A stretch of 64,000 bases of DNA, from positions 868,001-932,000 of the forward strand of contig JACHMT010000004.1 in NCBI GenBank assembly GCA_014208095.1, in the 5' to 3' direction. Source of the stretch: Actinospineispora eucalypti. Its GTDB lineage: Bacteria > Actinomycetota > Actinomycetes > Mycobacteriales > Pseudonocardiaceae. Below the pieces are notes generated by a model, which ran no database searches, was not told the DNA's origin, and saw nothing but the letters and a program-made list of their open reading frames with translations. This document shows positions 47,240-55,748 of this stretch, one piece after another (within the stretch, counting starts at the first letter, position 1; each line of letters starts with the position of its first letter). The translations under genes were made by a program, and so were the position numbers.

Positions 47240-48264
47240 TGGGCCCGGACGCGCCGTACCAGGTGCACGAGGTACCCGACTTCACCCTGGAGTGCGGGGC
47301 CACGCTGCGCCCGGCCAAGATCGCCTACCAGACCTACGGCGAGCTGAACGCCGACAAGAGCAACGCCATCGTCTACCCGACCTGGTACTCCGGCCGGCAC
47401 TGGGACAACGAGTGGCTGATCGGCTCCGGGATGGGGCTGGACCCCGAGAACTGGTTCATCATCGTGCCGAACATGCTGGGCAACGGGTTGTCCAGCTCGC
47501 CGTCCAACACCCCGCCGCCGTGGGACCGCGCCCGGTTCCCGAAGGTGAACGTGCGGGACAACGTGGCGCTGCAGCACCGCCTGGTGACTGAGGTGTTCGG
47601 CATCGAGACGCTGCAGTTGGTGCTGGGCTGGTCGATGGGCGCGGGCCAGACCTACCAGTGGGCGGTCAGCCACCCGGAGATGGTGCGGCGGATGCTGCCG
47701 TTCTGCGGCTCCTCCCGCACCGCGCCGCACAACCAGGTCTTCCTGGACTCGCTGCGCACCGCGCTACAGGCGGACGCGACGTTCCAGGGCGGCTGGTACG
47801 AGCCGGAGGCGCTGCCCGTGCGCGGGCTCCGGGCGTTCGCCCGGATCTACGCCGGCTGGGGCTTCTCCCAGGCGTTCTACTGGGACGAGGTGTGGCGCGA
47901 ACTGGGCTTCACCTCGCTGGAGGACTTCGCGGTCGGCTTCTGGGAAGGCTTCTTCCTGGACAACCGGGACCCGAACAACCTGCTCACGATGTTGGACACC
48001 TGGTGGACCGGGGACGTGGGCAGGACGCCGGGGCACGACTCCACGGAGGACGCGCTGGCCTCCATCAAGGCCAAGGCGATCGTCATGCCGGCGGAGAAGG
48101 ACCTCTACTTCCCGCCGGAGGACGAGCAGTGGGCGGTCGGCCACATGTCGAACGCCGAGCTTCGGGTGATTCCCGGGGTGTGGGGGCACTTCGCCGGCGG
48201 CGGCGCCAACCCGGTGGACACCGCGTTCATCGACGCCGCCGTGAAGGAGCTCCTGGCGTCCTGA
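47239..48264 (+). CDS. MetX-like alpha/beta-hydrolase
   Basis: 341 residues related to homoserine O-acetyltransferase. YQVHEVPDFTLECGATLRPAKIAYQTYGELNADKSNAIVYPTWYSG, nucleophile G-W-S-M-G-A-G-Q (LQLVLGWSMGAGQTYQWAVSHPEM), acid in VMPAEKDLYFPPED, His in GVWGHFAGGG. Local changes (WYSG where MetX has HALTG) suggest a hydrolase or different acyltransferase. ATG overlaps the formamidase stop by one base, so it acts in the same pathway, perhaps on an amide- or ester-derived substrate. Confidence 0.85.
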   Translation: MGPDAPYQVHEVPDFTLECGATLRPAKIAYQTYGELNADKSNAIVYPTWYSGRHWDNEWLIGSGMGLDPENWFIIVPNMLGNGLSSSPSNTPPPWDRARFPKVNVRDNVALQHRLVTEVFGIETLQLVLGWSMGAGQTYQWAVSHPEMVRRMLPFCGSSRTAPHNQVFLDSLRTALQADATFQGGWYEPEALPVRGLRAFARIYAGWGFSQAFYWDEVWRELGFTSLEDFAVGFWEGFFLDNRDPNNLLTMLDTWWTGDVGRTPGHDSTEDALASIKAKAIVMPAEKDLYFPPEDEQWAVGHMSNAELRVIPGVWGHFAGGGANPVDTAFIDAAVKELLAS

Positions 48265-48267
48265 GCG

Positions 48268-49563
48268 CTATTCGTCCACCAGGTCGGACCGGCTGGTCTC
48301 GGGGGCCAGTTTCAGCGCGACCAGGGTGAGCAGCAGCATGGCCAGCACGTAGACCGAGACCGCGTAGGCGGTGTGGAACTCCCGGACGAGCGCGATCGAC
48401 ACGATCGGGGCGATCGCGCCGCCCAGGATGCCGGCGAGCTGGTAGCCCATGGAGGCGCCGCTGTAGCGCAGCCTGGTGCTGAACAGCTCGGAGACGAACG
48501 CGGCCTGCGGGCCGTACATCGCGGCGTGCGTGACCAGCGCTACCACCGTGGCCAGGATGATCACCACGGAGGATTTGGTGTTCAGCAGCGGGAAGAAGGC
48601 GAAGGCCCACACCGCCGCGCCGATCGCGCCCGCCGCGTACACCGGACGGCGGCCGTACCGGTCGGACAGCGCGCCGAACAGCGGTATCAGCGCCAGCTGG
48701 CAGGCCGAACCGATCAGCACCGCGTTGAACCCGACCGACCTCGGCAGCCCCAGGTTGGTCACCACGTAGGTCAGGATGTAGAGCGTGAAGGTGTAGAAGG
48801 CCACGTCGGTGCCGACCCGGGCGGCCATCGCGACCAGCAGCTCGCGCGGGTGCCGGCGCAGCACCTCGACCAGCGGCTTCTCCGCCTTCTGCCCGCTCTT
48901 CGCCAGCTCGGTGAACGCCGGGCTCTCCGCGACGGTGGTGCGGATCCACAGCCCGACCAGCACCAGCGCCCCGGACAGCAGGAAGCCGACCCGCCAGCCC
49001 CAGGACAGGAACTCCTGCTCGGGGAGCACCGCGCCGAGCACGCCGAGCACCCCGGCCGCCAGCAGGTTGCCCATCGGCACGCCGACCTGCGGCCAGCTGG
49101 CGTTGAACCCACGCCGCTCGGGGTCGCCGTGCTCCATGGTCATCAGCACCGCGCCGCCCCACTCGCCGCCCAGGCCGAGGCCCTGCAGGAAGCGCAGCAG
49201 GCCGAGCAGGATCGGCGCCCAGACGCCGATGGTGGCGTAGGTGGGCAGCGCGCCGATGAGGAACGTGGCGCCGCCCATCAGCACCAGCGTCAGGACCAGC
49301 ACCATCTTGCGCCCGACCCGGTCGCCGAAGTGCCCGAAGACGATTCCGCCCAGCGGCCGGGCGATGAACGCCACCGCGTTGGTGATGAACGCGAGCAGCG
49401 TGCCCACCAGCGGGTCGAACTGCGGGAAGAACAGCTTGTTGAACACCACGGCGGCGGCCGCCGAGTAGAGGAAGAAGTCGTACCACTCGAGCGATGTGCC
49501 GATCAGGCTGGCCACGATGACCTTGCGTGGGCTACGTCGCTCGATGGTCGCCGGCTGTGTCAT
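48268..49563 (-). CDS. MHS-family MFS transporter
   Basis: 431 residues, 12 segments, metabolite:H+ symporter family (ShiA/ProP-like). IGTSLEWYDFFLYSAAAAVVFNKLFF in TM1, GHFGDRVGRK motif in loop 2-3, GLGLGGEWGGAVLMTMEHGDPERRGF and ALSDRYGRRPV in loop 8-9. Substrate unknown; organic acids are typical. It ends 3 nt from the hydrolase of the formamidase operon (convergent). A near-palindrome ATCGTTcAACAAT lies in its promoter. Confidence 0.88.
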   Translation of the reverse strand: MTQPATIERRSPRKVIVASLIGTSLEWYDFFLYSAAAAVVFNKLFFPQFDPLVGTLLAFITNAVAFIARPLGGIVFGHFGDRVGRKMVLVLTLVLMGGATFLIGALPTYATIGVWAPILLGLLRFLQGLGLGGEWGGAVLMTMEHGDPERRGFNASWPQVGVPMGNLLAAGVLGVLGAVLPEQEFLSWGWRVGFLLSGALVLVGLWIRTTVAESPAFTELAKSGQKAEKPLVEVLRRHPRELLVAMAARVGTDVAFYTFTLYILTYVVTNLGLPRSVGFNAVLIGSACQLALIPLFGALSDRYGRRPVYAAGAIGAAVWAFAFFPLLNTKSSVVIILATVVALVTHAAMYGPQAAFVSELFSTRLRYSGASMGYQLAGILGGAIAPIVSIALVREFHTAYAVSVYVLAMLLLTLVALKLAPETSRSDLVDE

Positions 49564-49603
49564 GGCTGCCCCTCTCGGCCGGGCCGTTGCGTAGACTATA
49601 GAG

Positions 49604-49616
49604 ATCGTTCAACAAT
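49604..49616. promoter_or_regulatory. Candidate operator of the MHS transporter gene
   Basis: ATCGTT-C-AACAAT is palindromic except for one base pair. Its TTGTT/AACAA spacing resembles GntR-type sites. It lies 41 nt upstream of the minus-strand ATG at 49563. Confidence 0.35.
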
Positions 49617-49688
49617 CCGACAAGAGTCAACTTCCCTGTTCGGGAATATCTTGTGGCGGTGCCGGACCCGCCTGGACACGATGGAGAC

Positions 49689-50906
49689 ATGCGGAATGAT
49701 CCGGCGTCCCGGGTGGGCCGTCGTTGGGTGCGTCGATTGTTGGTTGTGGCGTTCGCCCTGGTCGCGGCGGTGTTGGTGGGTATGGGCGCCGCGCTGGTGG
49801 TTCCCCGGCTCTCCGAGCACGCCGCCGCCCCCAGGCCGCCGGATCTGGCGCCGGCCGCCGAGCCGGCCGCGCCGCACCCCGGGCCGAGGGCGACGGCCGA
49901 GTGCACGGTGCCGGAGGAGAACGACGACGAGGACTCCGAGGACTCCGACGACGACCGCCGGTCCGAGTCCGCCGAGCGCCGCTGCATCGGTGAGCTACCG
50001 CTCGGGGCCAAGCGCAGCCTGCGCTACTACAGCAGCTACCCGCTGAGCGGGAACCCCGAGGTCACGCAGGCGATCGTGGTGGTGCACGGCGCCGGCCGCA
50101 ACGCCCGGTCCAGCTTCACCGGCATGACCCAGGAGGTAGCCGGGCAGCGGGCGAGCGACCGGACCCTGGTGCTCGCGCCGTCCTTCCAGACCAAGGAGGA
50201 CGATCCGGCCGGCAACGAGGCCCGGTGGACCGACGAGGCCTGGAAGGAGGGCGGGGACGCGACCAAGCCGGCCGGGGTCAGCTCGTTCGACGCGATGGAC
50301 AAGATCTTCGACCAGCTGGCCGACAAGTCCAGGTTCCCCAAGCTCAACCGGATCACCCTGGCCGGGCACTCGGCCGGTGGGCAGTTCGCCCAGCGCTACG
50401 CGGCGGTCGGCCAGGCCCCGGACCGGCTGAACGGCGTCGCGGTGAACTACGTGGTGGCCAACCCCTCGACCTACCTCTACCTCAACCCGGAACGGCCGGA
50501 CCTGACCGACGCGGCCGGCAAGCGGTTCGCCGTGCCGAAGACCTCGTGCACCGACTACGACGCCTACAAGTACGGCCTGCGCGACCGGGACCGCTACGCC
50601 GGCGGCGAGGACCCCGCGCAGATCATCCGGCGGTACACCACCGCGCGGGTCACCTACCTGTCGGGCGAGCAGGACGTCGAGTCGGAGGAGTTGGACACCG
50701 ACTGCCAGGCGATGCTGCAGGGGGCGAACCGGTTCGTGCGCAGCGAGCTGTACCTCAACTACATGAAGACGTTCTTCCCCTCGGCCCCGCACAACCGGGC
50801 GGTGGTGCCGGGCATCGGCCACGACCGGGCCGACATGTTCGCCTCGGAGCAGGGCGTTCAGGCGCTGTTCGGCGGACCGAATCCAAATGGTGCACCCATT
50901 CGTTGA
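49689..50906 (+). CDS. Membrane-anchored or secreted alpha/beta-hydrolase
   Basis: 405 residues. N-terminal basic tail and hydrophobic segment (RWVRRLLVVAFALVAAVLVGMG), a Pro/Ala linker, then an acidic stretch (EENDDEDSEDSDDDRRSE, residues about 77-95). The hydrolase domain follows: QAIVVVHGAGRNARS, nucleophile G-H-S-A-G-G-Q (LAGHSAGGQFAQRYA), His in VPGIGHDRADMF. The hydrophobic start lacks a clear cleavage site, so either an anchor or signal peptide is possible. GGAG precedes the ATG at 49689. Substrate unknown. Confidence 0.75.
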   Translation: MRNDPASRVGRRWVRRLLVVAFALVAAVLVGMGAALVVPRLSEHAAAPRPPDLAPAAEPAAPHPGPRATAECTVPEENDDEDSEDSDDDRRSESAERRCIGELPLGAKRSLRYYSSYPLSGNPEVTQAIVVVHGAGRNARSSFTGMTQEVAGQRASDRTLVLAPSFQTKEDDPAGNEARWTDEAWKEGGDATKPAGVSSFDAMDKIFDQLADKSRFPKLNRITLAGHSAGGQFAQRYAAVGQAPDRLNGVAVNYVVANPSTYLYLNPERPDLTDAAGKRFAVPKTSCTDYDAYKYGLRDRDRYAGGEDPAQIIRRYTTARVTYLSGEQDVESEELDTDCQAMLQGANRFVRSELYLNYMKTFFPSAPHNRAVVPGIGHDRADMFASEQGVQALFGGPNPNGAPIR

Positions 50907-51948
50907 TCGCGTGTCGTCTGTGGGTGCGTTGGGCTCGGAGGTGTCTGCCTTGACGGCAGCGGAAGTGGTTGAACAGTCACTCGTCGAGGTTGAAGCCGGC
51001 GATGAGATCATCTGGTGGGAAAGTGAAGGAACGGCCGTCCGGGCCGCGCTGAACGAGCATTTCGGTGCCGAGATCCCCGGTGGAGAGCTCCCGGAGTCGC
51101 CCGACCCGGCCGCGATGCGGGCTCAGCTCCGGGCCGCCGCACCCCGGCTGACCGCGATCATGGACCGGGTGTCGGCCGCCTTCGCCGACGGTGCCGCCTC
51201 GGTGCTGGTGCCCTCGCTCGGCGTGGCCGGGGCGGACCCGGAGGACCAGCGCACCGCCCTGTACACCGTGGCCGCGATGCTCGGTGACGTGATGGCCAAC
51301 CATCCGGACGAGAGCGTTGTCTGGGACGTGCGGAACCGGGCGCTGGAGATGGCCAACCGGCCCAAGGCCTCGGACAGCGACCGCGCCGCCGGCTACCACA
51401 CCGACGCCGGCTACCTGCGCGTCCCGCCGAAGTACTTCCTGCTCTACGCCGCGCACGCGGCCACCTGCGGCGGCGGCATCTCGCTGCTGCGCGACGGCCG
51501 CACGCTGAAGCGCCAGCTGCTAGAGACCGAGGAGGGCCGCGAGGCCGTCGCCGTGCTCAGCCGCAATGTGCCGAGGTGGATCCCGTCCAAGTACGGCGAC
51601 GTGTCCTACGCCGAGCCGGACGGTTTTCAGTACACCCCGGTGATCGGCGAGAAGCCGATGTGGCGGTGGACCCCGGGCCGGACCCGTCCGGGCTCCAAGC
51701 GCTGGGGCGAGGCGCGCCCGAGCGATGAGCTGGTCGCCCGCGACCCGGACTACTCGGCCGACAAGATCATCGCCGCACTGGAGACCGTGTCCAAGGTGCT
51801 GAAGAACGGCACCGACGAGATTCGCCTCCCCGTGGCCACCGACGGCCTGCTGGTCATCGACAACCACCTGGCCCTGCACGGGCGCACCGCCTTCAAGGAC
51901 CAGCAGCGCTGCTACCTGCGCATCCGCTTCCACGAAGCCGCCAACTGA
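50887..51948 (+). CDS. Fe(II)/2-oxoglutarate-dependent oxygenase (TauD/clavaminate-synthase-like)
   Basis: 353 residues. Facial triad H171-T-D173 (AGYHTDAGYL) and H331 (IDNHLALHGRT), with the 2OG-binding Arg in QQRCYLRIRF. The double-stranded beta-helix and a short N-terminal part match clavaminate synthase-like and TauD-family hydroxylases, e.g. of amino acids in peptide natural products. No biosynthetic cluster is adjacent. ATG at 50887 overlaps the previous gene by 20 nt; GTG at 50911 is the alternative start. Confidence 0.85.
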   Translation: MVHPFVDRVSSVGALGSEVSALTAAEVVEQSLVEVEAGDEIIWWESEGTAVRAALNEHFGAEIPGGELPESPDPAAMRAQLRAAAPRLTAIMDRVSAAFADGAASVLVPSLGVAGADPEDQRTALYTVAAMLGDVMANHPDESVVWDVRNRALEMANRPKASDSDRAAGYHTDAGYLRVPPKYFLLYAAHAATCGGGISLLRDGRTLKRQLLETEEGREAVAVLSRNVPRWIPSKYGDVSYAEPDGFQYTPVIGEKPMWRWTPGRTRPGSKRWGEARPSDELVARDPDYSADKIIAALETVSKVLKNGTDEIRLPVATDGLLVIDNHLALHGRTAFKDQQRCYLRIRFHEAAN

Positions 51949-52002
51949 GCGGCTGCGTCGGCGCACCGAGCAGTGTTGCTACGATTGCTACGGAGGTCGC
52001 CG

Positions 52003-52257
52003 ATGTCGAAAACGATCCCGCACCGAGAGTTGCGTAACAACAGCAGCGAGGTGCTCCGGGAGGTCCAGGCCGGTGAGACCGTGTACGTCACCAACCGTGG
52101 AGAGGTTGTAGCCGTCCTGGTGCCGCCTCCTCGGGCGGCTGGTGCGCCTCCCCGGGTCCGCCGCGCCAGGGTGCGCGGCGGGTTCGCCGCGCTTCCCCGG
52201 GAGCGGATCGAGGAACCGTTGCAGGCTGTCCTGGACGAATTGCGCGGCGATCGTTGA
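52003..52257 (+). CDS. Phd/YefM-type antitoxin
   Basis: 84 residues. IPHRELRNNSSEVLREVQAGETVYVTNRGEVVAVLVPP is the Phd/YefM fold that binds DNA. The Arg/Pro-rich C-terminus (RRARVRGGFAALPRERIEEPLQAVLDELRGDR) should wrap the toxin. GGAGG 6 nt upstream of ATG at 52003. TTGCTACGATTGCTACGG direct repeats (51976-51993) lie just upstream and may be its operator. Its stop overlaps the toxin's TTG start. Confidence 0.9.
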   Translation: MSKTIPHRELRNNSSEVLREVQAGETVYVTNRGEVVAVLVPPPRAAGAPPRVRRARVRGGFAALPRERIEEPLQAVLDELRGDR

Positions 52258-52643
52258 TTCTTTACGTGGAGACCTCAGCCGCCGCGAAGCTACTGGTCGA
52301 GGAGCGGGAATCCGGGCGCATGGCCGCCCGCATGGATTCCGCTGTGGACCAGGACGACGAGCTGATATCCAGCATGCTCTTGGAGACCGAGCTGCGCAGA
52401 ATCGCTGTCCGGCTCGGGCTCAGTCAAGGCAACGTCACCGGGTTGCTCGACCGGTTCGACCTGATAGAGATCGACCGCGCTTTGTACCGAGAAGCCGGTC
52501 TGCTTCCTGGGTTGCACCTGCGCAGCCTTGACGCGCTGCATCTCGCGGCCGCGTTGAGGGTGGGTGCCGACGTCATGGTGACGTCTGACCAGCGTCAGGC
52601 CGACGCGTGTGCCGCGTCAGGCCTTCCTGTCCTCGCGCCTTGA
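52254..52643 (+). CDS. VapC-like PIN-domain toxin ribonuclease
   Basis: 129 residues. PIN-domain acidic residues E6 (LYVETSAAAKLL; most VapCs have Asp here), E44, D93 (SLDALHLAAAL) and D112 (VMVTSDQRQ). These coordinate Mg2+/Mn2+ for RNA cleavage. TTG start at 52254 overlaps the antitoxin stop by 4 nt, the usual coupled type II layout. The E6 substitution is conservative and activity is plausible. Confidence 0.88.
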   Translation: MILYVETSAAAKLLVEERESGRMAARMDSAVDQDDELISSMLLETELRRIAVRLGLSQGNVTGLLDRFDLIEIDRALYREAGLLPGLHLRSLDALHLAAALRVGADVMVTSDQRQADACAASGLPVLAP

Positions 52644-52664
52644 ACCCCCTCGGCGCCGTGCTGG

Positions 52665-53384
52665 TCAGACGGCGCGCAGTTTGGGGGGTTGGCGCTTGGG
52701 GTGTTGGGGGACGTTCTTGCGGTCGCTGACGATCCGGCCGCCGCGCAGCCGCACGATGCGCCGCGCGCAGGCGGCGGCGTCCTCGTCGTGGGTGGCGTAG
52801 ATGACCGTCCGGCCGGCCTGGTTCAGCTCGATGAACAGCGCCATCACCTCGGCGGCCGACTCGGCGTCCAGGTCGCTGGTGGGCTCGTCGTCCAGCAGCA
52901 CGGGCGGGTCGTTGATCAGCGCCCGGGCGATCAGCGCCTTCTGCTGCTGGGCGGCGAACAGCTCGATCGGCATGTCGTCGTAGTGCCCGCGCAGGCCCAC
53001 CCGGTCCAGCGCCTCGCGGGCTCGGCGACGGCGCACCCGGCGGGTCCGGCGGTAGATCAGCGGCAGCTCCACGTTCTGCTGAACGGTGGAGTTGGCGATC
53101 AGGCTGAACGTCTGGAACACGAAGCCGATCTTCTGCCCGCGCGCCCTGGCCAGCTGGCGCTTGGACAGCCGGGTGATGTCGGTGCCGTCCAGCAGGTAGC
53201 GGCCCTCGTGCGGCGGGTCCAGGCAGGCCAGCACGTTCATCAGGGTGCTCAGCCCGGAACCGGAGGGGCCGGTGATGGCCACCATCTCGCCGGCCTCGAT
53301 GCGCAGCTCGATGTCCTGCAGTGCGTGCACCGCTTCCCGGTCGGTGTTCCGGTAGGTCCGGCCGACGTGTTCCAGCTGGATCAT
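52665..53384 (-). CDS. Degenerate MacB/LolD-like ABC ATPase
   Basis: 239 residues, about 60% similar to the adjacent intact ATPase. The P-loop reads GPSGSG-L45-ST instead of GPSGSGKST, and the signature reads L-F-A-A-Q (142-146) instead of LSGGQ. Walker B (PVLLDDEPTSDLD) and H199 (YATHDED) are retained. Loss of the P-loop lysine and both signature glycines should abolish hydrolysis at one site. It may form an asymmetric dimer with its neighbour or be decaying. The reading frame is intact. It lies at the end of the operon, after the intact copy and the broken permease. Confidence 0.82.
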   Translation of the reverse strand: MIQLEHVGRTYRNTDREAVHALQDIELRIEAGEMVAITGPSGSGLSTLMNVLACLDPPHEGRYLLDGTDITRLSKRQLARARGQKIGFVFQTFSLIANSTVQQNVELPLIYRRTRRVRRRRAREALDRVGLRGHYDDMPIELFAAQQQKALIARALINDPPVLLDDEPTSDLDAESAAEVMALFIELNQAGRTVIYATHDEDAAACARRIVRLRGGRIVSDRKNVPQHPKRQPPKLRAV

Positions 53385-53422
53385 CTGTGATCCTTTCCAG
53401 CCGCTCTAGTGCCCCGTAAACA

Positions 53423-54127
53423 CTAGGCGCTGATCCGTTCGGCACCGCCCCGGCGGTCGGTGATCTTGTCGTCGCCGCGGATCTGCCCGTCGCGCAGCCA
53501 GATCCGGCGGGTGCAGTACTCGGCGACGTCGTCCTCGTGGGTGATGATCACGATCGTCGCGCCGGCCGCGTTGAGCTCGGTGAACAGCTCCATGATCTCT
53601 TTGGTGGACTTCGCGTCCAGTGCGCCGGTGGGCTCGTCGGCCAGGATGATCGCCGGGTCGTTGATCAGCGCGCGGGCGATCGCCACCCGCTGCTTCTGGC
53701 CACCGGACAGCTCGCTGGGCAGGTGTTTGAGCCGGCTGCCCAGGCCCACCCGCTCCAGCGCCTCCCTGGTCTTCGCCGTGCGCCGGCGGATGCCGTTGTA
53801 GACCAGCGGCAGCTCCACGTTGCGCATGGCGTTGGTGCGCGGGATCAGGTTGAACGACTGGAACACGAAGCCGATCTTCTGTCCGCGCGCCTTGGCCAGC
53901 TGGCGCTTGGACAGCTTGGTCACGTCGGTGCCGTCCAGCAGGTAGCGGCCTTCGGAGGGGGCGTCCAGGCAGCCCAGGATGTTCATCAGCGTGCTCTTGC
54001 CGGAGCCGGAGGGACCCATGATGGCCACCATCTCGCCCGGGCCGACGTGCAGGTCGATGCCGTGCAGGATGGTCACCTGGCCATCGGCCATCGGGAAGGA
54101 CCGGGTAATGCCCTCGAGGCGGATCAT
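53423..54127 (-). CDS. MacB/LolD-like ABC transporter ATPase
   Basis: 234 residues, canonical. Walker A GPSGSGK44ST, Q-loop FVFQSFNLIPR, signature LSGGQKQRVAIARAL, Walker B IILADEPTGALD, H-loop ITHEDDVAEYC. The sequence between (LSKRQLAKARGQKIGFVFQ) is nearly the same in the degenerate copy, so the two arose by tandem duplication. ATG at 54127 follows AAGGAG; the longer frame is not needed. It energises an FtsX-type permease, here the pseudogene 54157-55112. Confidence 0.9.
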   Translation of the reverse strand: MIRLEGITRSFPMADGQVTILHGIDLHVGPGEMVAIMGPSGSGKSTLMNILGCLDAPSEGRYLLDGTDVTKLSKRQLAKARGQKIGFVFQSFNLIPRTNAMRNVELPLVYNGIRRRTAKTREALERVGLGSRLKHLPSELSGGQKQRVAIARALINDPAIILADEPTGALDAKSTKEIMELFTELNAAGATIVIITHEDDVAEYCTRRIWLRDGQIRGDDKITDRRGGAERISA

Positions 54128-54156
54128 TCCACTCCTTGTCGTTGCGTCTTGCACGA

Positions 54157-55112
54157 TCACTCGAAGCGGAGCGCGTCGATGGGCTCCAGTCGTGCGGCAC
54201 GCCAGGCCGGGTAGCTGCCGGCAAGCAACCCGATCACCAGGCTAATGCCGAACGCGAACACGACGGGTGTCGCTGACAACACCGGATCGAACGAGCTGAG
54301 GAAGCCTTGAGTTCCCAGCAGCGGCACCAGCCGCTCGGTCAGAAGGATCATCCCGACGCCCAGCCCGACCCCGAGCAGCCCGCCCAGCCCGGCCATCGTG
54401 ACGGCCTCCAGCACGAACTGGCCCATGATGGCGAACCCGCTGGCGCCGACCGCCTTGCGCGTGCCGATCTCCCGGGTCCGGTCGGTCACCGAGACCAGCA
54501 TGATGTTCAGCACGCCGATCGCGCCGACCAGCAGCGACACCGCCGCGATGGCCGGCACGAAGTTGGCGATCAGCTGGCTGAGCTCGTTGCCGCCGATGCC
54601 GTTGCCGAACACGCTGGGACCGGGCGACCCCGATGGGCATGACGACGGTGTTGTCGCCGGCCGCGCCGTAGGACCGCAGCACGCCGATGACCTCGAACAA
54701 CGCGTGGTCGATGCGCAGCTTCCGGCCCAGCGCGGCGTGCGGGTCGGGTCCGTAGAGGGCCTCCGCGACCAGCGGTCCCAGCACCACCATGTGGCGGTCG
54801 GCGCGGTCCTCGGCCGGGCCGAAGAACCGGCCGGCGGCCAGCGTCTTGCGCTGGGTGGACAGGTAGTTGTGGCTGGTCCCGGTGACCGTGGCCGACAGGT
54901 AGTGGGCGTCGGCGGTGGAGGCGGTGACCGCGGGCCACCTGGCCGGCGGCGCCGGTAGTCGCCCCGGTGACCAGCGGCACCAGCTCCGCGACCTGGGGAA
55001 TCTTGGCGATCGCCTTCATGTCGGTGTCGGTGAGCGGCATGGTCAACCCGGAGCGCAGCTTGTGCGAGCGCAGCCCGCGCAGGGCGATCACCAGAATGTC
55101 TTGCAAGATCAC
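54157..55112 (-). pseudogene. FtsX/MacB-type ABC permease, frameshifted and internally deleted
   Basis: The 5' part reads VILQDILVIALRGLRSHKLRSGLTM and then jumps to PLTDTDMKAIAKIPQVAELVPLV, omitting the first TM and much of the periplasmic start. Near 54945 the frame shifts into HYLSATVTGTSHNYLSTQRKTLAAGRFFGPAEDR...VLRSYGAAGDN. Near 54615 it shifts again into FGNGIGGNELSQLIANFVPAIAAVSLLVGAIGVLNIMLVSV...IDALRFE. The last three TMs and the MacB C-terminus are intact. At least two frameshifts plus a deletion make it non-functional unless both shifts are sequencing errors. Confidence 0.8.
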
Positions 55113-55255
55113 GTAGCCGAGTCTCGGCGGCGTCCCTGCAGGCAACCCCGAACCCGGCCGCACGCGACCTGAAAACCAGGCTGAGAAACGCTGAGGAGGC
55201 GTGGCGCGGATCACCCTGTTCGCCCGGCCGGCGGCGCCCCCGGCATGATCGCCCG

Positions 55256-55651
55256 GTGGCCTTCCTCCGGCAGTTCGCGATCATTGTTGACGACTACGAC
55301 CCGGCGATCCGGTTCTTCGTGGACGTGCTCGGCTTCGAGCTCGTCGAGGACTCCCCGGCGACGACCAACGACGGCCGCCCGAAGCGCTGGGTGGTGGTGC
55401 GGCCCAAGGGCGGTGAGACGTCCATCCTGCTGGCTCGCGCGGACGGCCCGGTGCAGGCCGAGGCGGTCGGCAACCAGGTCGCCGGGCGGGTCGGGTTCTT
55501 CCTCGAGGTCGACGACTTCGACGAGACCTACCGGCGGATGACCGGCGCCGGCGTGGAGTTCCTCGGCGAGCCGCGCGACGAGCCGTACGGCCGGGTGGTC
55601 GTGTTCCGCGACATCGCCGGCAACCGCTGGGACCTGCTGGGTCCGGCTTAG
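55256..55651 (+). CDS. VOC-family (glyoxalase/bleomycin-resistance-like) protein
   Basis: 131 residues. LRQFAIIVDDYDPAIRFFVDVLGFELVEDSPAT, then GRVGFFLEVDDFDETYRRMTGAGVEFLGEPRDEPYGRVVVFRDIAGNRWDLLGP, the two beta-alpha-beta halves of the fold. Metal ligands are not clearly conserved, so it may be a binding protein or an enzyme. GTG at 55256. It stands alone; the 97 nt to the convergent TetR gene hold nothing obvious. Confidence 0.85.
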   Translation: MAFLRQFAIIVDDYDPAIRFFVDVLGFELVEDSPATTNDGRPKRWVVVRPKGGETSILLARADGPVQAEAVGNQVAGRVGFFLEVDDFDETYRRMTGAGVEFLGEPRDEPYGRVVVFRDIAGNRWDLLGPA

Positions 55652-55748
55652 CGGGCATCCTCGGGCAGCGCATCCGACCGCGCCGTCCAGGCGATCTTGA
55701 GAAACTGGCACCGGCCGTCCGCACCGGCCCCAGAATGCGAAGATGCGC

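Noticed and set aside
50887..51948. Part of a natural-product gene cluster
   Set aside because: The oxygenase stands alone between a secreted hydrolase and a toxin-antitoxin pair; no NRPS or PKS genes are nearby.
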